9,276 bases of DNA from Dehalococcoidia bacterium. Lineage in GTDB: Bacteria > Chloroflexota > Dehalococcoidia > Dehalococcoidales > Fen-1064. The position numbers were made by a program, and so were the translations under genes. Of this stretch, positions 1 through 7,449 are shown piece after piece; position 1 is the first letter of the stretch, and every line of letters begins with the position of its first letter. Below the pieces are notes generated by a model, which made no database searches, was not told the origin of the DNA, and worked only from the letters and a program-made list of their open reading frames with translations. The stretch lies in assembly GCA_003153955.1 (NCBI GenBank), contig PMCB01000025.1, forward strand, positions 1 to 9,276, given 5' to 3'.

Positions 1-771
1 AACAAACTGCGGGTCTTTCAACTCAGCGTACATCGCGTTGGCGATGAAATACACCGTATCCAGTCCGATCAGGTCGGCCAGCGCCAACGGCCCCATGGGG
101 TGGTTCAAACCCAGATTGGCGCCGGCATCGATATCTTCTTTGGTGGCAATACCGCTATCCATCATCTGAATCGCATTCAGGATAAACGGTATCATCAAGC
201 GGTTTACGATAAAACCCGGGCTATCTTGTGCAATCACCACTTTTTTGCCGCATTTTTCCCCGAATTGCTTGCCGGCAGCCACTGTTTCCGCACTGGTAGC
301 GATTGTTTTCACTACTTCTACCAACTTCATCACCGGCACCGGGTTGAAAAAGTGGATGCCCAGCACTTTATCGGCTCTTTTGGTCGTCATCGCCATATCG
401 ATAATTGACAAACAGGAAGTATTCGTGGCTAAAATAGCTCCGGCGGGACAAATTTTATCCAGCTCCGCGAAGAGCTTTTTCTTCATCTCCATATTCTCGA
501 TCACCGCTTCCACTACCAGGTCGCGGTCGGAAAAATCCGCCACATTTGTCGTGCCGTGTATCCGGCTGAGCACCGCGTCCATCTCCTCTTTCGTCATGCG
601 GCCCTTTTCAACATTGCGGCTCAAATTCGATTTAATGGTGTTCAGTCCTTTAGAGAGGAAAGTCTCGTTGACTTCGCTGACCTTAACATCAAAGCCGGCC
701 TGGGCCGCTGTTTGCACGATCCCGCCGCCCATTTGCCCGCAGCCGATAACACCAACATTCTTGATTTCCAT
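1..771 (-). CDS. hbd: 3-hydroxybutyryl-CoA dehydrogenase (C-terminus beyond window)
   Basis: NAD(P)-dependent 3-hydroxyacyl-CoA dehydrogenase, interconverting acetoacetyl-CoA and 3-hydroxybutyryl-CoA in the cytoplasm. The first 257 residues are present; the family is about 280-290 aa, so only some 25-30 are missing past the window edge. Seen: an N-terminal Rossmann motif GVIGCGQMGGGI (residues 7-18), ATNTSCLSI around 115-123, GIHFFNPVPVMKLVEVV (138-154), DSPGFIVNRL (183-192) and the start of the helical C-terminal domain (NHPMGPLALADLIGLD). Expected catalytic residues S119, H140, E152 and N190 are all present. The ATG at 771 is chosen because AGGAG (780-784) lies 8 bases upstream; an ATG at 775 is out of frame. 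It starts 23 bases after the crotonase stop codon, so the two are probably one operon. A longer-chain substrate cannot be excluded. Confidence 0.93.
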   Translation of the reverse strand, partial: MEIKNVGVIGCGQMGGGIVQTAAQAGFDVKVSEVNETFLSKGLNTIKSNLSRNVEKGRMTKEEMDAVLSRIHGTTNVADFSDRDLVVEAVIENMEMKKKLFAELDKICPAGAILATNTSCLSIIDMAMTTKRADKVLGIHFFNPVPVMKLVEVVKTIATSAETVAAGKQFGEKCGKKVVIAQDSPGFIVNRLMIPFILNAIQMMDSGIATKEDIDAGANLGLNHPMGPLALADLIGLDTVYFIANAMYAELKDPQFV

Positions 772-779
772 CCATTATG

Positions 780-784
780 CTCCT
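780..784 (-). promoter_or_regulatory. Ribosome binding site of hbd
   Basis: AGGAG on the minus strand, 8 bases before the ATG at 771. It selects that ATG over the out-of-frame ATG at 775, which would be only 4 bases away. Confidence 0.7.
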
Positions 785-794
785 GATATTTTTC

Positions 795-1565
795 TTATTT
801 AGCCTTGAATTGCGGCTTCCGTTTGTTCAGGAACGCATCCCGCCCTTCAATGAAATCTTCCGTGCCCAGCAGGTAACTGAAAAGCGCGCTCTCCAGTTTA
901 ATCCCCTCATCCAGCGGCATGCTGTAGCCGCGGATCATCGCTTCTTTGGCCGCTCGCAAAGCCAGCGGGCTGACCTGAGTCAGGTCTTCCGCCCATTTTT
1001 GCGCCCGCGCCATTAGTTCCGTTTTCGGCACCACTTCATTCACCAGCCCGATGCGGTAAGCTTCCTGCGCGTTGATCGGTTTGCCTGTAAAAATGAGTTC
1101 GGCGGCCTTAGCCCGCGGGATAATCCGCGTTAAGCGCTGCGTCGCTCCCCAGCCCGGCATAATCCCCAAATTCACTTCCGGACAGCCGAAACGGGCGTGT
1201 TCCGCCGCGATGCGGATATCGCATATCAAAGCTATTTCCAGTCCGCCTCCCAGCGCCACCCCGTTGATTGCGCCTATGATCGGTTTGTAAAGCTCCATGG
1301 CGCGTAAAGGGGTTTCGGGGATTTCCCACGGTGTATGGGCATTGTCTTTCAAAAACGGCAGCATTTCGGCAATATCCGCGCCGCTGCAAAAGGCCTTTTC
1401 CCCGGCGCCGGTTAGGATCCCGACCCAAACGTCGTTATTATCCCGAAACGCCACCATCGCATCCCGCAGCTCTTTCAGTGTTTTGATATCGACGGAATTG
1501 TAGGCTTCAGGACGGTTCAAGGTAATCGTTGCAATTCTGCCGTCCACTTTATAATCAACAGCCAT
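795..1565 (-). CDS. Enoyl-CoA hydratase / crotonase
   Basis: Crotonase-fold enzyme of 256 aa, expected to hydrate crotonyl-CoA or another 2-enoyl-CoA to the 3-hydroxyacyl-CoA that the next gene oxidises. Seen: LNRPEAYNSV (16-25), the oxyanion-hole segment AFCSGADIAEM (58-68), NGVALGGGLEIALICDIRIA (101-120) with E110, and CPEVNLGIMPGWGATQRLTR (128-147) with E130. E110 and E130 match the two catalytic glutamates of true hydratases (E144 and E164 in rat mitochondrial ECH), so hydratase activity is likely rather than a divergent crotonase reaction. PGWGATQRL replaces the commoner PGxGGTQRL. An upstream in-frame GTG at 1580 would add five residues, but that codon overlaps the AGGAGA ribosome site, so the ATG at 1565 is used. 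It is first in a two-gene unit with hbd; no thiolase or acyl-CoA dehydrogenase is visible. Confidence 0.93.
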   Translation of the reverse strand: MAVDYKVDGRIATITLNRPEAYNSVDIKTLKELRDAMVAFRDNNDVWVGILTGAGEKAFCSGADIAEMLPFLKDNAHTPWEIPETPLRAMELYKPIIGAINGVALGGGLEIALICDIRIAAEHARFGCPEVNLGIMPGWGATQRLTRIIPRAKAAELIFTGKPINAQEAYRIGLVNEVVPKTELMARAQKWAEDLTQVSPLALRAAKEAMIRGYSMPLDEGIKLESALFSYLLGTEDFIEGRDAFLNKRKPQFKAK

Positions 1566-1571
1566 AATATT

Positions 1572-1577
1572 TCTCCT
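1572..1577 (-). promoter_or_regulatory. Ribosome binding site deciding the crotonase start
   Basis: AGGAGA on the minus strand, 6 bases before the ATG at 1565. A GTG at 1580 is in frame but its reading would translate the Shine-Dalgarno itself (residues MRRNI), so this site supports the shorter protein. Confidence 0.8.
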
Positions 1578-1632
1578 CACGATGGACTTGAATTAAAACC
1601 GGAATAGTTTAATCCTAGCACTTTTTTATGTG

Positions 1633-1662
1633 ATTATACTAGCTTTTTACATAGGGGTTATA
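1633..1662 (-). promoter_or_regulatory. Putative promoter of the crotonase-hbd unit
   Basis: A perfect -10 hexamer TATAAT on the minus strand (1633-1638), preceded by CTAG. Transcription would start near 1626 and leave a leader of about 60 bases before the ATG at 1565. No good -35 is seen; the best-placed hexamer 18 bases upstream (TATAAC, 1657-1662) is poor. The same ten bases CTAGTATAAT recur upstream of pstS. No intrinsic terminator is visible between the epimerase stop (1724) and this site, so read-through from the upstream operon is possible. Confidence 0.45.
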
Positions 1663-1723
1663 TTCTTATCCGGTTGAAACGATGACAGGCAGGCGCCCGG
1701 TGAAGAGCAAAAACATACCCTGA

Positions 1724-2500
1724 TTATTTGTTGATTTCAGCCGATATGGCAATAGTAAAATTTACCGGTTCACGCGGTCCGACCCAGAGGCATTGCCCGG
1801 GGTCATCGATGGCAAAACTGTCGCGGGTCCATGGTTCAATGCAGACAAAATCTTTGCCGGCCAGGTGCCAAATTCTGACTACCTTAAAGATATCAGGGTC
1901 ACTTTCTAAGGTTATTTTTTTACCAGGCATTTGGATGCATATAAGCCCCGGGTTCACAAATGATTGGTCAAATCCTCCCTGCCAATCTATTTCTTTGGGA
2001 CTAAACCCCTCGATATTGGCGGTCAGATTCTGTTTTTCCGCTTGGGGTATCTGAAAATACGGATGTGTCCCGTAAGCCGTGGGCATCGGTTTATCACCCT
2101 TGTTAATAATAGTGAAAGTGTGGGTTAATCTATTAGCCGCGACTGCCGCTTGTAACTTCAATTCAAAATCGAAGGGAAAATCCTTCCGCGTTTCATCGTT
2201 CGACAATAACTGCAAGGTTATTGAATTGCCGTCCTGCCCGTTTACGTTCCACGGCATCCTGCGGACAAATCCGTGCTGGGACAGGTGATAAAGACTGCTT
2301 TTCGACGGGCCGGCATGCGGGAAAAGAAGCGGTATCCCGCCTCGTACGTTTTGAGCTAAATCTGAAAAAGTTGCTCTATCCAGATAAAGAAATTCAGTAT
2401 TATCAATCGAAAAAGATGTCACCAGCCCGCCCCGCTGCGGCGCGATTTTCATTTGGGCGCTGCCGGATGAGACAGAGATTTCCCGCAGGGTCTCTTCCAT
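1724..2500 (-). CDS. Aldose 1-epimerase / galactose mutarotase-like protein
   Basis: A 258-aa cytoplasmic protein of the galactose-mutarotase-like beta-sandwich superfamily, which interconverts alpha and beta anomers of free or phosphorylated aldoses. Seen: N-terminal PQRGGLVTSF (21-30), RGGIPLLFPHAGPS (53-66), SQHGFVRRMPW (74-84) with H76 and R80, AYGTHPYFQIP (142-152) with H146, and VCIEPWTRD (219-227) with E222. H76, H146 and E222 fit the conserved two-His/one-Glu catalytic set of the family. RGGIPLLFP and HGFxR resemble the YeaD/hexose-6-phosphate mutarotase branch as much as GalM, so the substrate is not settled. The ATG at 2500 is used; a TTG at 2503 immediately before it is in frame and sits nearer the AGGAGG (9 rather than 12 bases), so either may serve. 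It lies 35 bases downstream of phoU on the same strand, with no terminator between. Confidence 0.85.
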   Translation of the reverse strand: MEETLREISVSSGSAQMKIAPQRGGLVTSFSIDNTEFLYLDRATFSDLAQNVRGGIPLLFPHAGPSKSSLYHLSQHGFVRRMPWNVNGQDGNSITLQLLSNDETRKDFPFDFELKLQAAVAANRLTHTFTIINKGDKPMPTAYGTHPYFQIPQAEKQNLTANIEGFSPKEIDWQGGFDQSFVNPGLICIQMPGKKITLESDPDIFKVVRIWHLAGKDFVCIEPWTRDSFAIDDPGQCLWVGPREPVNFTIAISAEINK

Positions 2501-2535
2501 CAATTTAAGCGTCCTCCTGTCCGGCGCTCAACCGA

Positions 2536-3207
2536 TCAATATGACGAACTGGTGTTGCTTTCTTCCATCTTGCCGGTGACCATAAAAACAACCCGTTCGC
2601 AGATGTTGGTAACCCGGTCGGCGCTGCGCTCCAGGTTATGCGTCACCCAGATCAGGCGGGTGGCCCGGGTAATGGTCTTGGGATCCTCCGCCATAAATGT
2701 GAGTAATTCTCGGAATACCTGGTCGTAAAGATTATCGATAAAATCGTCTTCGGCGCTGATTTTTATCGCCGCATCCGCATCGTGGTTAATGAATGCGGTC
2801 AGGCTCCGGTTCAGCATGTCGGCGGTTTTTTCGGCCATGCGCGGGATATCTACCAGCGGCTTCAGCGGCGGCTCGTTGCCGATCATGAGGGTGATTTTAG
2901 CATTGCCCTCGGCATAATCCCCGATACGTTCGAGTTCTGTTATTATATTAAGTACAGAAACAATCGTCCGCAGGTCGCTGGCCATCGGCTGCTGCGTTGC
3001 GATTAACTGGATGCATTTCTCTTCGATATCAAAACGCTTGCGGTTGATTTTTTTATCATCGGCAATGATCTGGTTGGCCAGGGCCAGGTCACGCTTCTGC
3101 AGCGCTTCAATCGCCAGCAAAGTTGCTTTACTGACCATGCTGCCCATAATCAGAATGTCATCCTGGATCTCTCTCAATTTTTTATGAAAAGCCGACCTGA
3201 TTTCCAT
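2536..3207 (-). CDS. phoU: Phosphate transport regulator PhoU
   Basis: A 223-aa all-helical cytoplasmic protein made of two PhoU repeats. In known systems it links the PstSCAB transporter to the PhoR-type sensor kinase and represses the Pho regulon when phosphate is plentiful. Seen: the two metal-binding-type motifs, ELERIGDYAEGNAK (91-104) in repeat 1 and NLERSADRVTNICE (191-204) in repeat 2; the second differs slightly from the usual NLERIADHATNIAE. Length is normal for the family. The ATG at 3207 has GGAGGG 8 bases upstream. It begins 22 bases after the stop of pstB, as the last Pst-system gene. The C-terminus ends in a short Ser-rich tail (SNTSSSY) beyond the last helix. No phoR/phoB pair is visible in the window, so the partner kinase must lie elsewhere. 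Confidence 0.95.
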   Translation of the reverse strand: MEIRSAFHKKLREIQDDILIMGSMVSKATLLAIEALQKRDLALANQIIADDKKINRKRFDIEEKCIQLIATQQPMASDLRTIVSVLNIITELERIGDYAEGNAKITLMIGNEPPLKPLVDIPRMAEKTADMLNRSLTAFINHDADAAIKISAEDDFIDNLYDQVFRELLTFMAEDPKTITRATRLIWVTHNLERSADRVTNICERVVFMVTGKMEESNTSSSY

Positions 3208-3229
3208 TGCTATAGCCCTCCGTTTTTTA

Positions 3230-4051
3230 TTATCCGAAACATCCGGTAATGTAGTCTTCAGTGCGTTTGTCTTTTGGATTGGTGAATATCTGCGTGGTCG
3301 CGCCGGATTCCACCAGTTCCCCTGCCCGGTCGCTCGCCATCATGAAAAATGCCGCCATATCGGAGACCCTCGCCGCCTGCTGCATATTATGAGTAACGAT
3401 AACTATTGTATACTGTTCCGCCAGTATCCGCATTAAGTCCTCTACCCTGAGGGTGGCGGCCGGGTCCAGCGCACTGCATGGTTCGTCCATCAAAATTACT
3501 TCCGGCTCGACGGCCAGCACCCGCGCGATGCACATTCTTTGCTGCTGCCCGCCGGATAGGCCCATCGCCGGCTGACCGAGTTTATCTTTCACTTCTTCCC
3601 ACAGCGCCGACTGCTGCAGACTGGTTTCAATAATCCGGTCGAGGTCGTTTTTACTGAATATGCCGTGCTGCCTGGGACCGAAAGCGATATTATCATAGAT
3701 CGACATCTGGAACGGATTCGGCTTCTGAAAAACCATCCCGATCTTTTTTCTCAGCGCGACGACATCAACGGCAGGTCCGTAAATCGGGTTGCCGTCGATT
3801 TCTATCTTACCTTCCACCCGGGCGCCGGGTATCAGGTCGTTCATGCGATTGAAAATCCGGAGAAATGACGATTTACCGCAGCCGGACGGCCCGATGATGG
3901 CCATTATCGAACGTTCTTTGATGCTCAAGGTAATATTCCGCAGCGCACGGAATTTCCCATAGTACAAACTGGTATTTTCTGTCCGCAGCTTAATCTTTTC
4001 TCCGGAAAGTTCGGTTCGGACGTTTTCGTTCAGCACAAATCCTGTTTTCAT
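3230..4051 (-). CDS. pstB: Phosphate ABC transporter ATPase PstB (canonical copy)
   Basis: ATP-binding subunit that drives phosphate import through PstC-PstA at the inner face of the membrane; 273 aa. All ATPase motifs are intact: Walker [10 protein letters not shown] with K60, Q-loop VFQKPNPF with Q109, signature LSGGQQQR (165-172), Walker B VILMDEP with D189 and E190, D-loop SALD, and H-loop VTHN with H221. The C-terminus [16 protein letters not shown] is diagnostic of PstB. The N-terminus is about 20 residues longer than in the neighbouring copy. The ATG at 4051 follows the stop of the degenerate paralogue after only 2 bases, and a GGGGAG within that gene's end serves as ribosome site 12 bases upstream, which suggests translational coupling. 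This copy should supply the working Walker A/B site of the complex. Confidence 0.96.
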   Translation of the reverse strand: MKTGFVLNENVRTELSGEKIKLRTENTSLYYGKFRALRNITLSIKERSIMAIIGPSGCGKSSFLRIFNRMNDLIPGARVEGKIEIDGNPIYGPAVDVVALRKKIGMVFQKPNPFQMSIYDNIAFGPRQHGIFSKNDLDRIIETSLQQSALWEEVKDKLGQPAMGLSGGQQQRMCIARVLAVEPEVILMDEPCSALDPAATLRVEDLMRILAEQYTIVIVTHNMQQAARVSDMAAFFMMASDRAGELVESGATTQIFTNPKDKRTEDYITGCFG

Positions 4052-4053
4052 AT

Positions 4054-4815
4054 TTAGCCGAATCTCCCCGTGATATAATCGCTGGTGCGCTTGTCTTTCG
4101 GATTGGCAAAAACTTCAGCAGTCAGCCCGACTTCAATCAGGTCGCCCATCAGCAAAAACGCCGCCCGGTCCGAGACGCGGCCCGCCTGCTGCACATTATG
4201 CGGGACAATCACAATGGTGAATTTTTCTTTCAGGTGCCGCAGCGATTCTTCAATTTTCGAGGTGGACACAGGGTCCAGGCCGGAGCAAGGCCTGTCCAGT
4301 AAAATCACCTCAGGATGCAAAGCCAGAATCCGGGCCAGGCATAAACGCTGCTGCTGCCCGCCGGAGAGCCGCATCGCGGAATTATGCAGCCTGTCTTTAA
4401 CCTCATCCCAGAGCACCGCCATCTGCAGTGACTCTTCCACTGTATGCTCCAGCAGCACCCGGTTTTTAACGCCGCTTAACCGCGGCCCATAGGCTACGTT
4501 ATCGAAAATGGACATCGGCAGCGGCGTCGGCACTTCAAACACCATACTGACCTTGCGGCGCAACTCGGAAATATTTATGTCAGGCGAACGGATGTTTTTC
4601 CCATCGAGTAATATTTCTCCCTCCATATATACACCGGGTGTTAAATCAGTCATCCGGTTCAAAGCCCGCAGCAAAGTGGTGGTGCCGCTGTTGGCCGGCC
4701 CGAAAACAGATAATATCTCATTCTCCCGGACATCCAAATTCAAAGCCCTGATGACTTCTTTTTTGGCGTAGAAAAAGTTAAAATCCCGGATCGATATTTT
4801 TGTTTGTTCGCTCAT
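4054..4815 (-). CDS. Degenerate PstB paralogue lacking key ATPase residues
   Basis: A 253-aa PstB-family protein, full length and without frameshift, ending in the PstB hallmark [16 protein letters not shown]. Its nucleotide-binding motifs are altered. Walker A reads GPANSGTTT (39-47) with T45 in place of Lys (codon ACC, 4681-4683). The Q-loop is VFEVPTPL with E94 for Gln (GAA, 4534-4536). Walker B is VILLDRP with R175 for the catalytic Glu (AGG, 4291-4293). The signature LSGGQQQR (150-157), the D-loop SGLD and H206 remain; the residue before that His is Pro instead of Thr. It probably cannot hydrolyse ATP alone but could offer its signature to the canonical partner's site. The reading frame stays open upstream through pstA to 5265; homology begins at the ATG at 4815, 8 bases after the pstA stop, so that start is used. 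It has only a weak ribosome site (GAAGAAG). Confidence 0.92.
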   Translation of the reverse strand: MSEQTKISIRDFNFFYAKKEVIRALNLDVRENEILSVFGPANSGTTTLLRALNRMTDLTPGVYMEGEILLDGKNIRSPDINISELRRKVSMVFEVPTPLPMSIFDNVAYGPRLSGVKNRVLLEHTVEESLQMAVLWDEVKDRLHNSAMRLSGGQQQRLCLARILALHPEVILLDRPCSGLDPVSTSKIEESLRHLKEKFTIVIVPHNVQQAGRVSDRAAFLLMGDLIEVGLTAEVFANPKDKRTSDYITGRFG

Positions 4816-4823
4816 CGTCTTCT

Positions 4824-5666
4824 TCAGCGCCTTTTCGCCACAACTCGGTTTACCAGCAAATTTGCCCCGATATTGATCAGTAAAATAAGGATAATCAGGA
4901 TGGCGGCTGTAGCGTAAGCATTCTCTAATGAAATACCCTCGCTGGCCAGGATGTAGAAGTGCACCGCCAGCGTGCGGGCCGGAGAGAATAAAGAGGTAGG
5001 CATTTGTAATGCCGAACCGGCGGTCAATATTATTGCGGCCGTCTCCGCCACGCAGCGCCCGATACCCAGGATAATGCCGGTGGCGATGCCGGGCAGAGCC
5101 GAGGGAATCAATACTTTGGTCATCGTCTGCCATTTTGTTCCGCCCAGTGAGAAACTGACTTCGCGGTACATCGGCGGGACCGTCCTTATCGCCTCTTCTG
5201 AAGTCCGGATGATTGTCGGTAAAATCATCACCGCCAGCGTCAGTCCGCCGGATAGTATCGACCATCCCAGTTTCAAATAAGTGACAAAGAAAATAAAGCC
5301 GAAAAGGCCGTAGACAATCGAAGGGATCCCGGCTAGTGATTCCGCGCTGAAACGGATGATTTTGGTCACGCCGCTTTCCCGGGTGTATTCCGTCAGGTAG
5401 AACGCCGTGCCCACCCCCAGCGGTGTCGCTACCACAATAGCCACTATTGTCACTGCCAGTGTGCCGACTATCGCGGAAAGAATACCCCCGGATTTCCCCA
5501 TGTCGCTGGGAATTTCAGTCAGGAATTGCCAGGTAATATGCGGGATGCCTTTGGATAAAATATAAATGATGATGGTAAACAAAAGCAGCAGCACCAATAT
5601 CGCCGCCGACCAGATGACGACCTTTGCGATTTTCTGTGTTGTCCTCGGATTTACTCTGATACCCAT
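4824..5666 (-). CDS. pstA: Phosphate ABC transporter permease PstA
   Basis: One of the two membrane channel subunits for phosphate import; 280 aa with about six transmembrane segments. Seen: an N-terminal membrane helix at about 13-35 (KVVIWSAAILVLLLLFTIIIYIL), a region beginning GGILSAIVGTLAVTIVAIVVATPLGVGTAFYL, then SLAGIPSIVYGLFGF, and the cytoplasmic coupling (EAA) loop MYREVSFSLGGTKWQTM followed by PSALPGIATGIILGIGR, which contacts the ATPases. The family-typical alternating VAETAAIILTAGSA segment follows. The protein ends with a basic tail (VNRVVAKRR). The ATG at 5666 directly abuts the pstC stop codon (TAA at 5667-5669), with AAGGA just upstream inside the end of pstC, so the two permeases are translationally coupled. 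Confidence 0.96.
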   Translation of the reverse strand: MGIRVNPRTTQKIAKVVIWSAAILVLLLLFTIIIYILSKGIPHITWQFLTEIPSDMGKSGGILSAIVGTLAVTIVAIVVATPLGVGTAFYLTEYTRESGVTKIIRFSAESLAGIPSIVYGLFGFIFFVTYLKLGWSILSGGLTLAVMILPTIIRTSEEAIRTVPPMYREVSFSLGGTKWQTMTKVLIPSALPGIATGIILGIGRCVAETAAIILTAGSALQMPTSLFSPARTLAVHFYILASEGISLENAYATAAILIILILLINIGANLLVNRVVAKRR

Positions 5667-6518
5667 TTATTTCCTTCTGATTGAGTACTGCGCCAAAGAA
5701 TTCAAAATCATAATGATAACTAACAGGACAATACCGGTGGCAAAAAGGGCCTGCTGGTGGTCGCCGGAGGCATACCCCATTTCGATGCCAATATTCGTGG
5801 TCAGCGTCCGGACAGGCGACAGGATGGAATTAGGCAAAGCCACCGCGTTACCCAGCACCATGATCACCGCCATTGTTTCCCCCACCGCCCGGCCGATGCC
5901 CAGGATTATACTCGCCAGTATCCCGGATTTGGCCGCCGGAACCAGCACGGACCGGATGGTCTGCCAGTGCGTGGCCCCCAGGGCAAATGCGCCTTCTTTG
6001 AGCAGCGGCGAAAGCGCCAGCAGCGAAACTTCGGAAATACTGATTACAGTCGGTAAAATCATAATCGCCAGGATAATCGAACCAGCCAGGATGCTCAAAC
6101 CCGGCCCGCCCAGGTAATTTCGGATTAACGGCACGATGAATATCAATCCCCAGAAGCCGTACACCACCGAGGGGATTCCGGCCAATAACTGTATCGCCGG
6201 CCGTACGATATCGCTCAACCAGCGCGGGGCGAATTCCGCCAGGAAAATTGCACAGCACAGCGCCACCGGCACGCCCAGGATTATCGCGCCGAGCGTCACC
6301 GAAATCGTGCCGACAATCATCGGGAAAATGCCGTAAAAACCCTGGCTGGGCGCCCATTTCATGCCGAAAATGAATTTGAAAAACCCCACTTTGGCAATCA
6401 GCGGCACGCCTTCGATAAAAATGAAGACGGTAATCAACGCCAATACTGTCAGCGCGGATAAGGCGATGATGAAAAATAAACTTTGGGGAATCCTTTCGCC
6501 GAAGTTTTTCATTTTCAT
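5667..6518 (-). CDS. pstC: Phosphate ABC transporter permease PstC
   Basis: The second membrane channel subunit of the Pst importer, 283 aa (E. coli PstC is longer, about 319 aa). Seen: a first membrane helix at about 13-36 (SLFFIIALSALTVLALITVFIFIE), the PstC-type segment FGMKWAPSQGFYGIFPMIVGTISVTLGAIILGVPVAL, LLAGIPSVVYGFWGLIF, and the cytoplasmic EAA loop LKEGAFALGATHWQTIR followed by PAAKSGILASIILGIGRAVGETMAVIMVLG. Similarity to PstA in the EAA region and in the AGIPS motif shows the two permeases are paralogous. The ATG at 6518 overlaps the pstS stop by four bases (ATGA), with GGTGA 7 bases upstream as a modest ribosome site. A second in-frame ATG at 6512 is a possible alternative. Confidence 0.96.
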   Translation of the reverse strand: MKMKNFGERIPQSLFFIIALSALTVLALITVFIFIEGVPLIAKVGFFKFIFGMKWAPSQGFYGIFPMIVGTISVTLGAIILGVPVALCCAIFLAEFAPRWLSDIVRPAIQLLAGIPSVVYGFWGLIFIVPLIRNYLGGPGLSILAGSIILAIMILPTVISISEVSLLALSPLLKEGAFALGATHWQTIRSVLVPAAKSGILASIILGIGRAVGETMAVIMVLGNAVALPNSILSPVRTLTTNIGIEMGYASGDHQQALFATGIVLLVIIMILNSLAQYSIRRK

Positions 6519-7354
6519 GGGTTAGTCACCGTTATTATCAGCCCCTGGTCGTACAATATCTTTTGCCCTTCTGCCGACATCGTAAAATCGATGAAATCCT
6601 TTACTAAACCGGTAGGTGTTTTAAGGCTTAGAAACAAAAACGGCCGGGACAGGTTATAAGTGCCGTCCACCACATGGGCGCGGGACGGCACGATGCCGCC
6701 TAAATCCAGCGCTTTCACGGTACTATCCACGAGTCCCAGGGAAATATAACCGACGGCGGCGGGGTCGTCGGCCACCAATTGCCGGATAGCTCCGTTGGAA
6801 TTCTCCACCATCGCCCGGGCCATGATCTGACTTTTTCCCATCACCAGGCTTTCGAAGGAAGAACGCGTCCCCGAACCGTCTTCACGGGTGAAAACATCGA
6901 TTTCCCCTTTTTTACCCCCGATCTGGTCCCAGTTGGTGGTTTTGCCGTCGTAAATATCCGCAATCTGCTGCAAGGTCAGGTCGGTAATGGGATTTTTAGG
7001 ATTAATGATGATGGCTATTCCGTCCCGGGCAATTTCGATGCTCCAGAGGCTGGTTTCGCTGCCCTGTAAGTTTCGTGATGACATTCCGATGTCGGTAGTG
7101 CCCGACTTCGTCGCCATGATGCCGGCCGCGGAACCACCCCCCTGAACGTCAATCGAAACGCCCGGGTGCGAAGCCATGTAATCTTGAGCCAGGACTTCCG
7201 CAAAAGGCTGCACCGAGGTCGAACCGGCAATAACCACGCTGTCAGCGTTTCTACCACAGGCCGTGAGAAGGGTTAAAGAAAAGAGAGAAATGAAAATGCA
7301 GAAAATGAATGAAAAGCGAAAAAACAACCGGGATTTTGCGTCTGATTTTCTCAT
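6515..7354 (-). CDS. pstS: Phosphate-binding lipoprotein PstS
   Basis: Extracytoplasmic phosphate receptor of the Pst importer; 279 aa. Seen: a long signal peptide with basic start (MRKSDAKSRLFFR), hydrophobic core (about 14-30) and lipobox LTAC with C33 as the lipidated residue, so the mature protein is membrane-anchored. Phosphate-ligand segments follow: AGSTSVQPFAE (43-53), GGGSAAGI (72-79), DIGMSSRNLQ (88-97) and TREDGSGTRSSF (156-167), where R157, S161, G162 and T163 match the E. coli PstS phosphate ligands. A late motif SAEGQKILYDQG (260-271) is typical of the family. The ATG at 7354 is the only Met before the signal peptide and an in-frame stop lies seven codons upstream; no clear Shine-Dalgarno precedes it. 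As first gene of the operon it follows a likely Pho box. Confidence 0.96.
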   Translation of the reverse strand: MRKSDAKSRLFFRFSFIFCIFISLFSLTLLTACGRNADSVVIAGSTSVQPFAEVLAQDYMASHPGVSIDVQGGGSAAGIMATKSGTTDIGMSSRNLQGSETSLWSIEIARDGIAIIINPKNPITDLTLQQIADIYDGKTTNWDQIGGKKGEIDVFTREDGSGTRSSFESLVMGKSQIMARAMVENSNGAIRQLVADDPAAVGYISLGLVDSTVKALDLGGIVPSRAHVVDGTYNLSRPFLFLSLKTPTGLVKDFIDFTMSAEGQKILYDQGLIITVTNP

Positions 7355-7434
7355 ATTTTGGCTGCTGAATATTTAATAACCATGGCCCCGGCTAATCCCG
7401 TCCAGAAAACTAATTCTTAAACTATCGCTGATAA

Positions 7435-7440
7435 ATTTTA
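7435..7440 (-). promoter_or_regulatory. Putative -10 box of the Pho-controlled pstS promoter
   Basis: TAAAAT on the minus strand (five of six matches to TATAAT), 9 bases downstream of the last TTAACA repeat. That is the spacing expected for PhoB/PhoP-activated promoters, where the Pho box replaces the -35. Transcription would begin near 7428 and give a leader of about 75 bases before pstS. Confidence 0.45.
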
Positions 7441-7449
7441 CACTTGCAA

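Noticed and set aside
245..802. 185-residue plus-strand open frame opposite hbd
   Set aside because: It is antisense to a dehydrogenase with all family motifs, and its composition is that of a shadow frame.
1566..1580. GTG start adding five residues to the crotonase
   Set aside because: The codons overlap the AGGAGA ribosome site, which is well spaced for the ATG at 1565.
1681..1723. Intrinsic terminator after the epimerase gene
   Set aside because: The GC-rich stretch around GGGCGCC does not form a good stem, and no T-run follows on the minus strand.
4054..4815. Calling the degenerate pstB a pseudogene
   Set aside because: The frame is intact and full length, spacing to both neighbours is tight, and the signature, D-loop, H-loop and C-terminal motif are conserved, so selection seems to be acting.
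4816..5265. 150-residue N-terminal extension of the degenerate PstB
   Set aside because: The frame merely stays open through pstA. The extension is low-complexity out-of-frame translation, PstB homology begins at the ATG at 4815, and a fusion would overlap half of a clearly real permease gene.
5566..6117. 183-residue plus-strand open frame opposite pstA/pstC
   Set aside because: It is antisense to two well-supported permease genes; hydrophobic or Pro/Ala-rich shadows are common opposite membrane protein genes.
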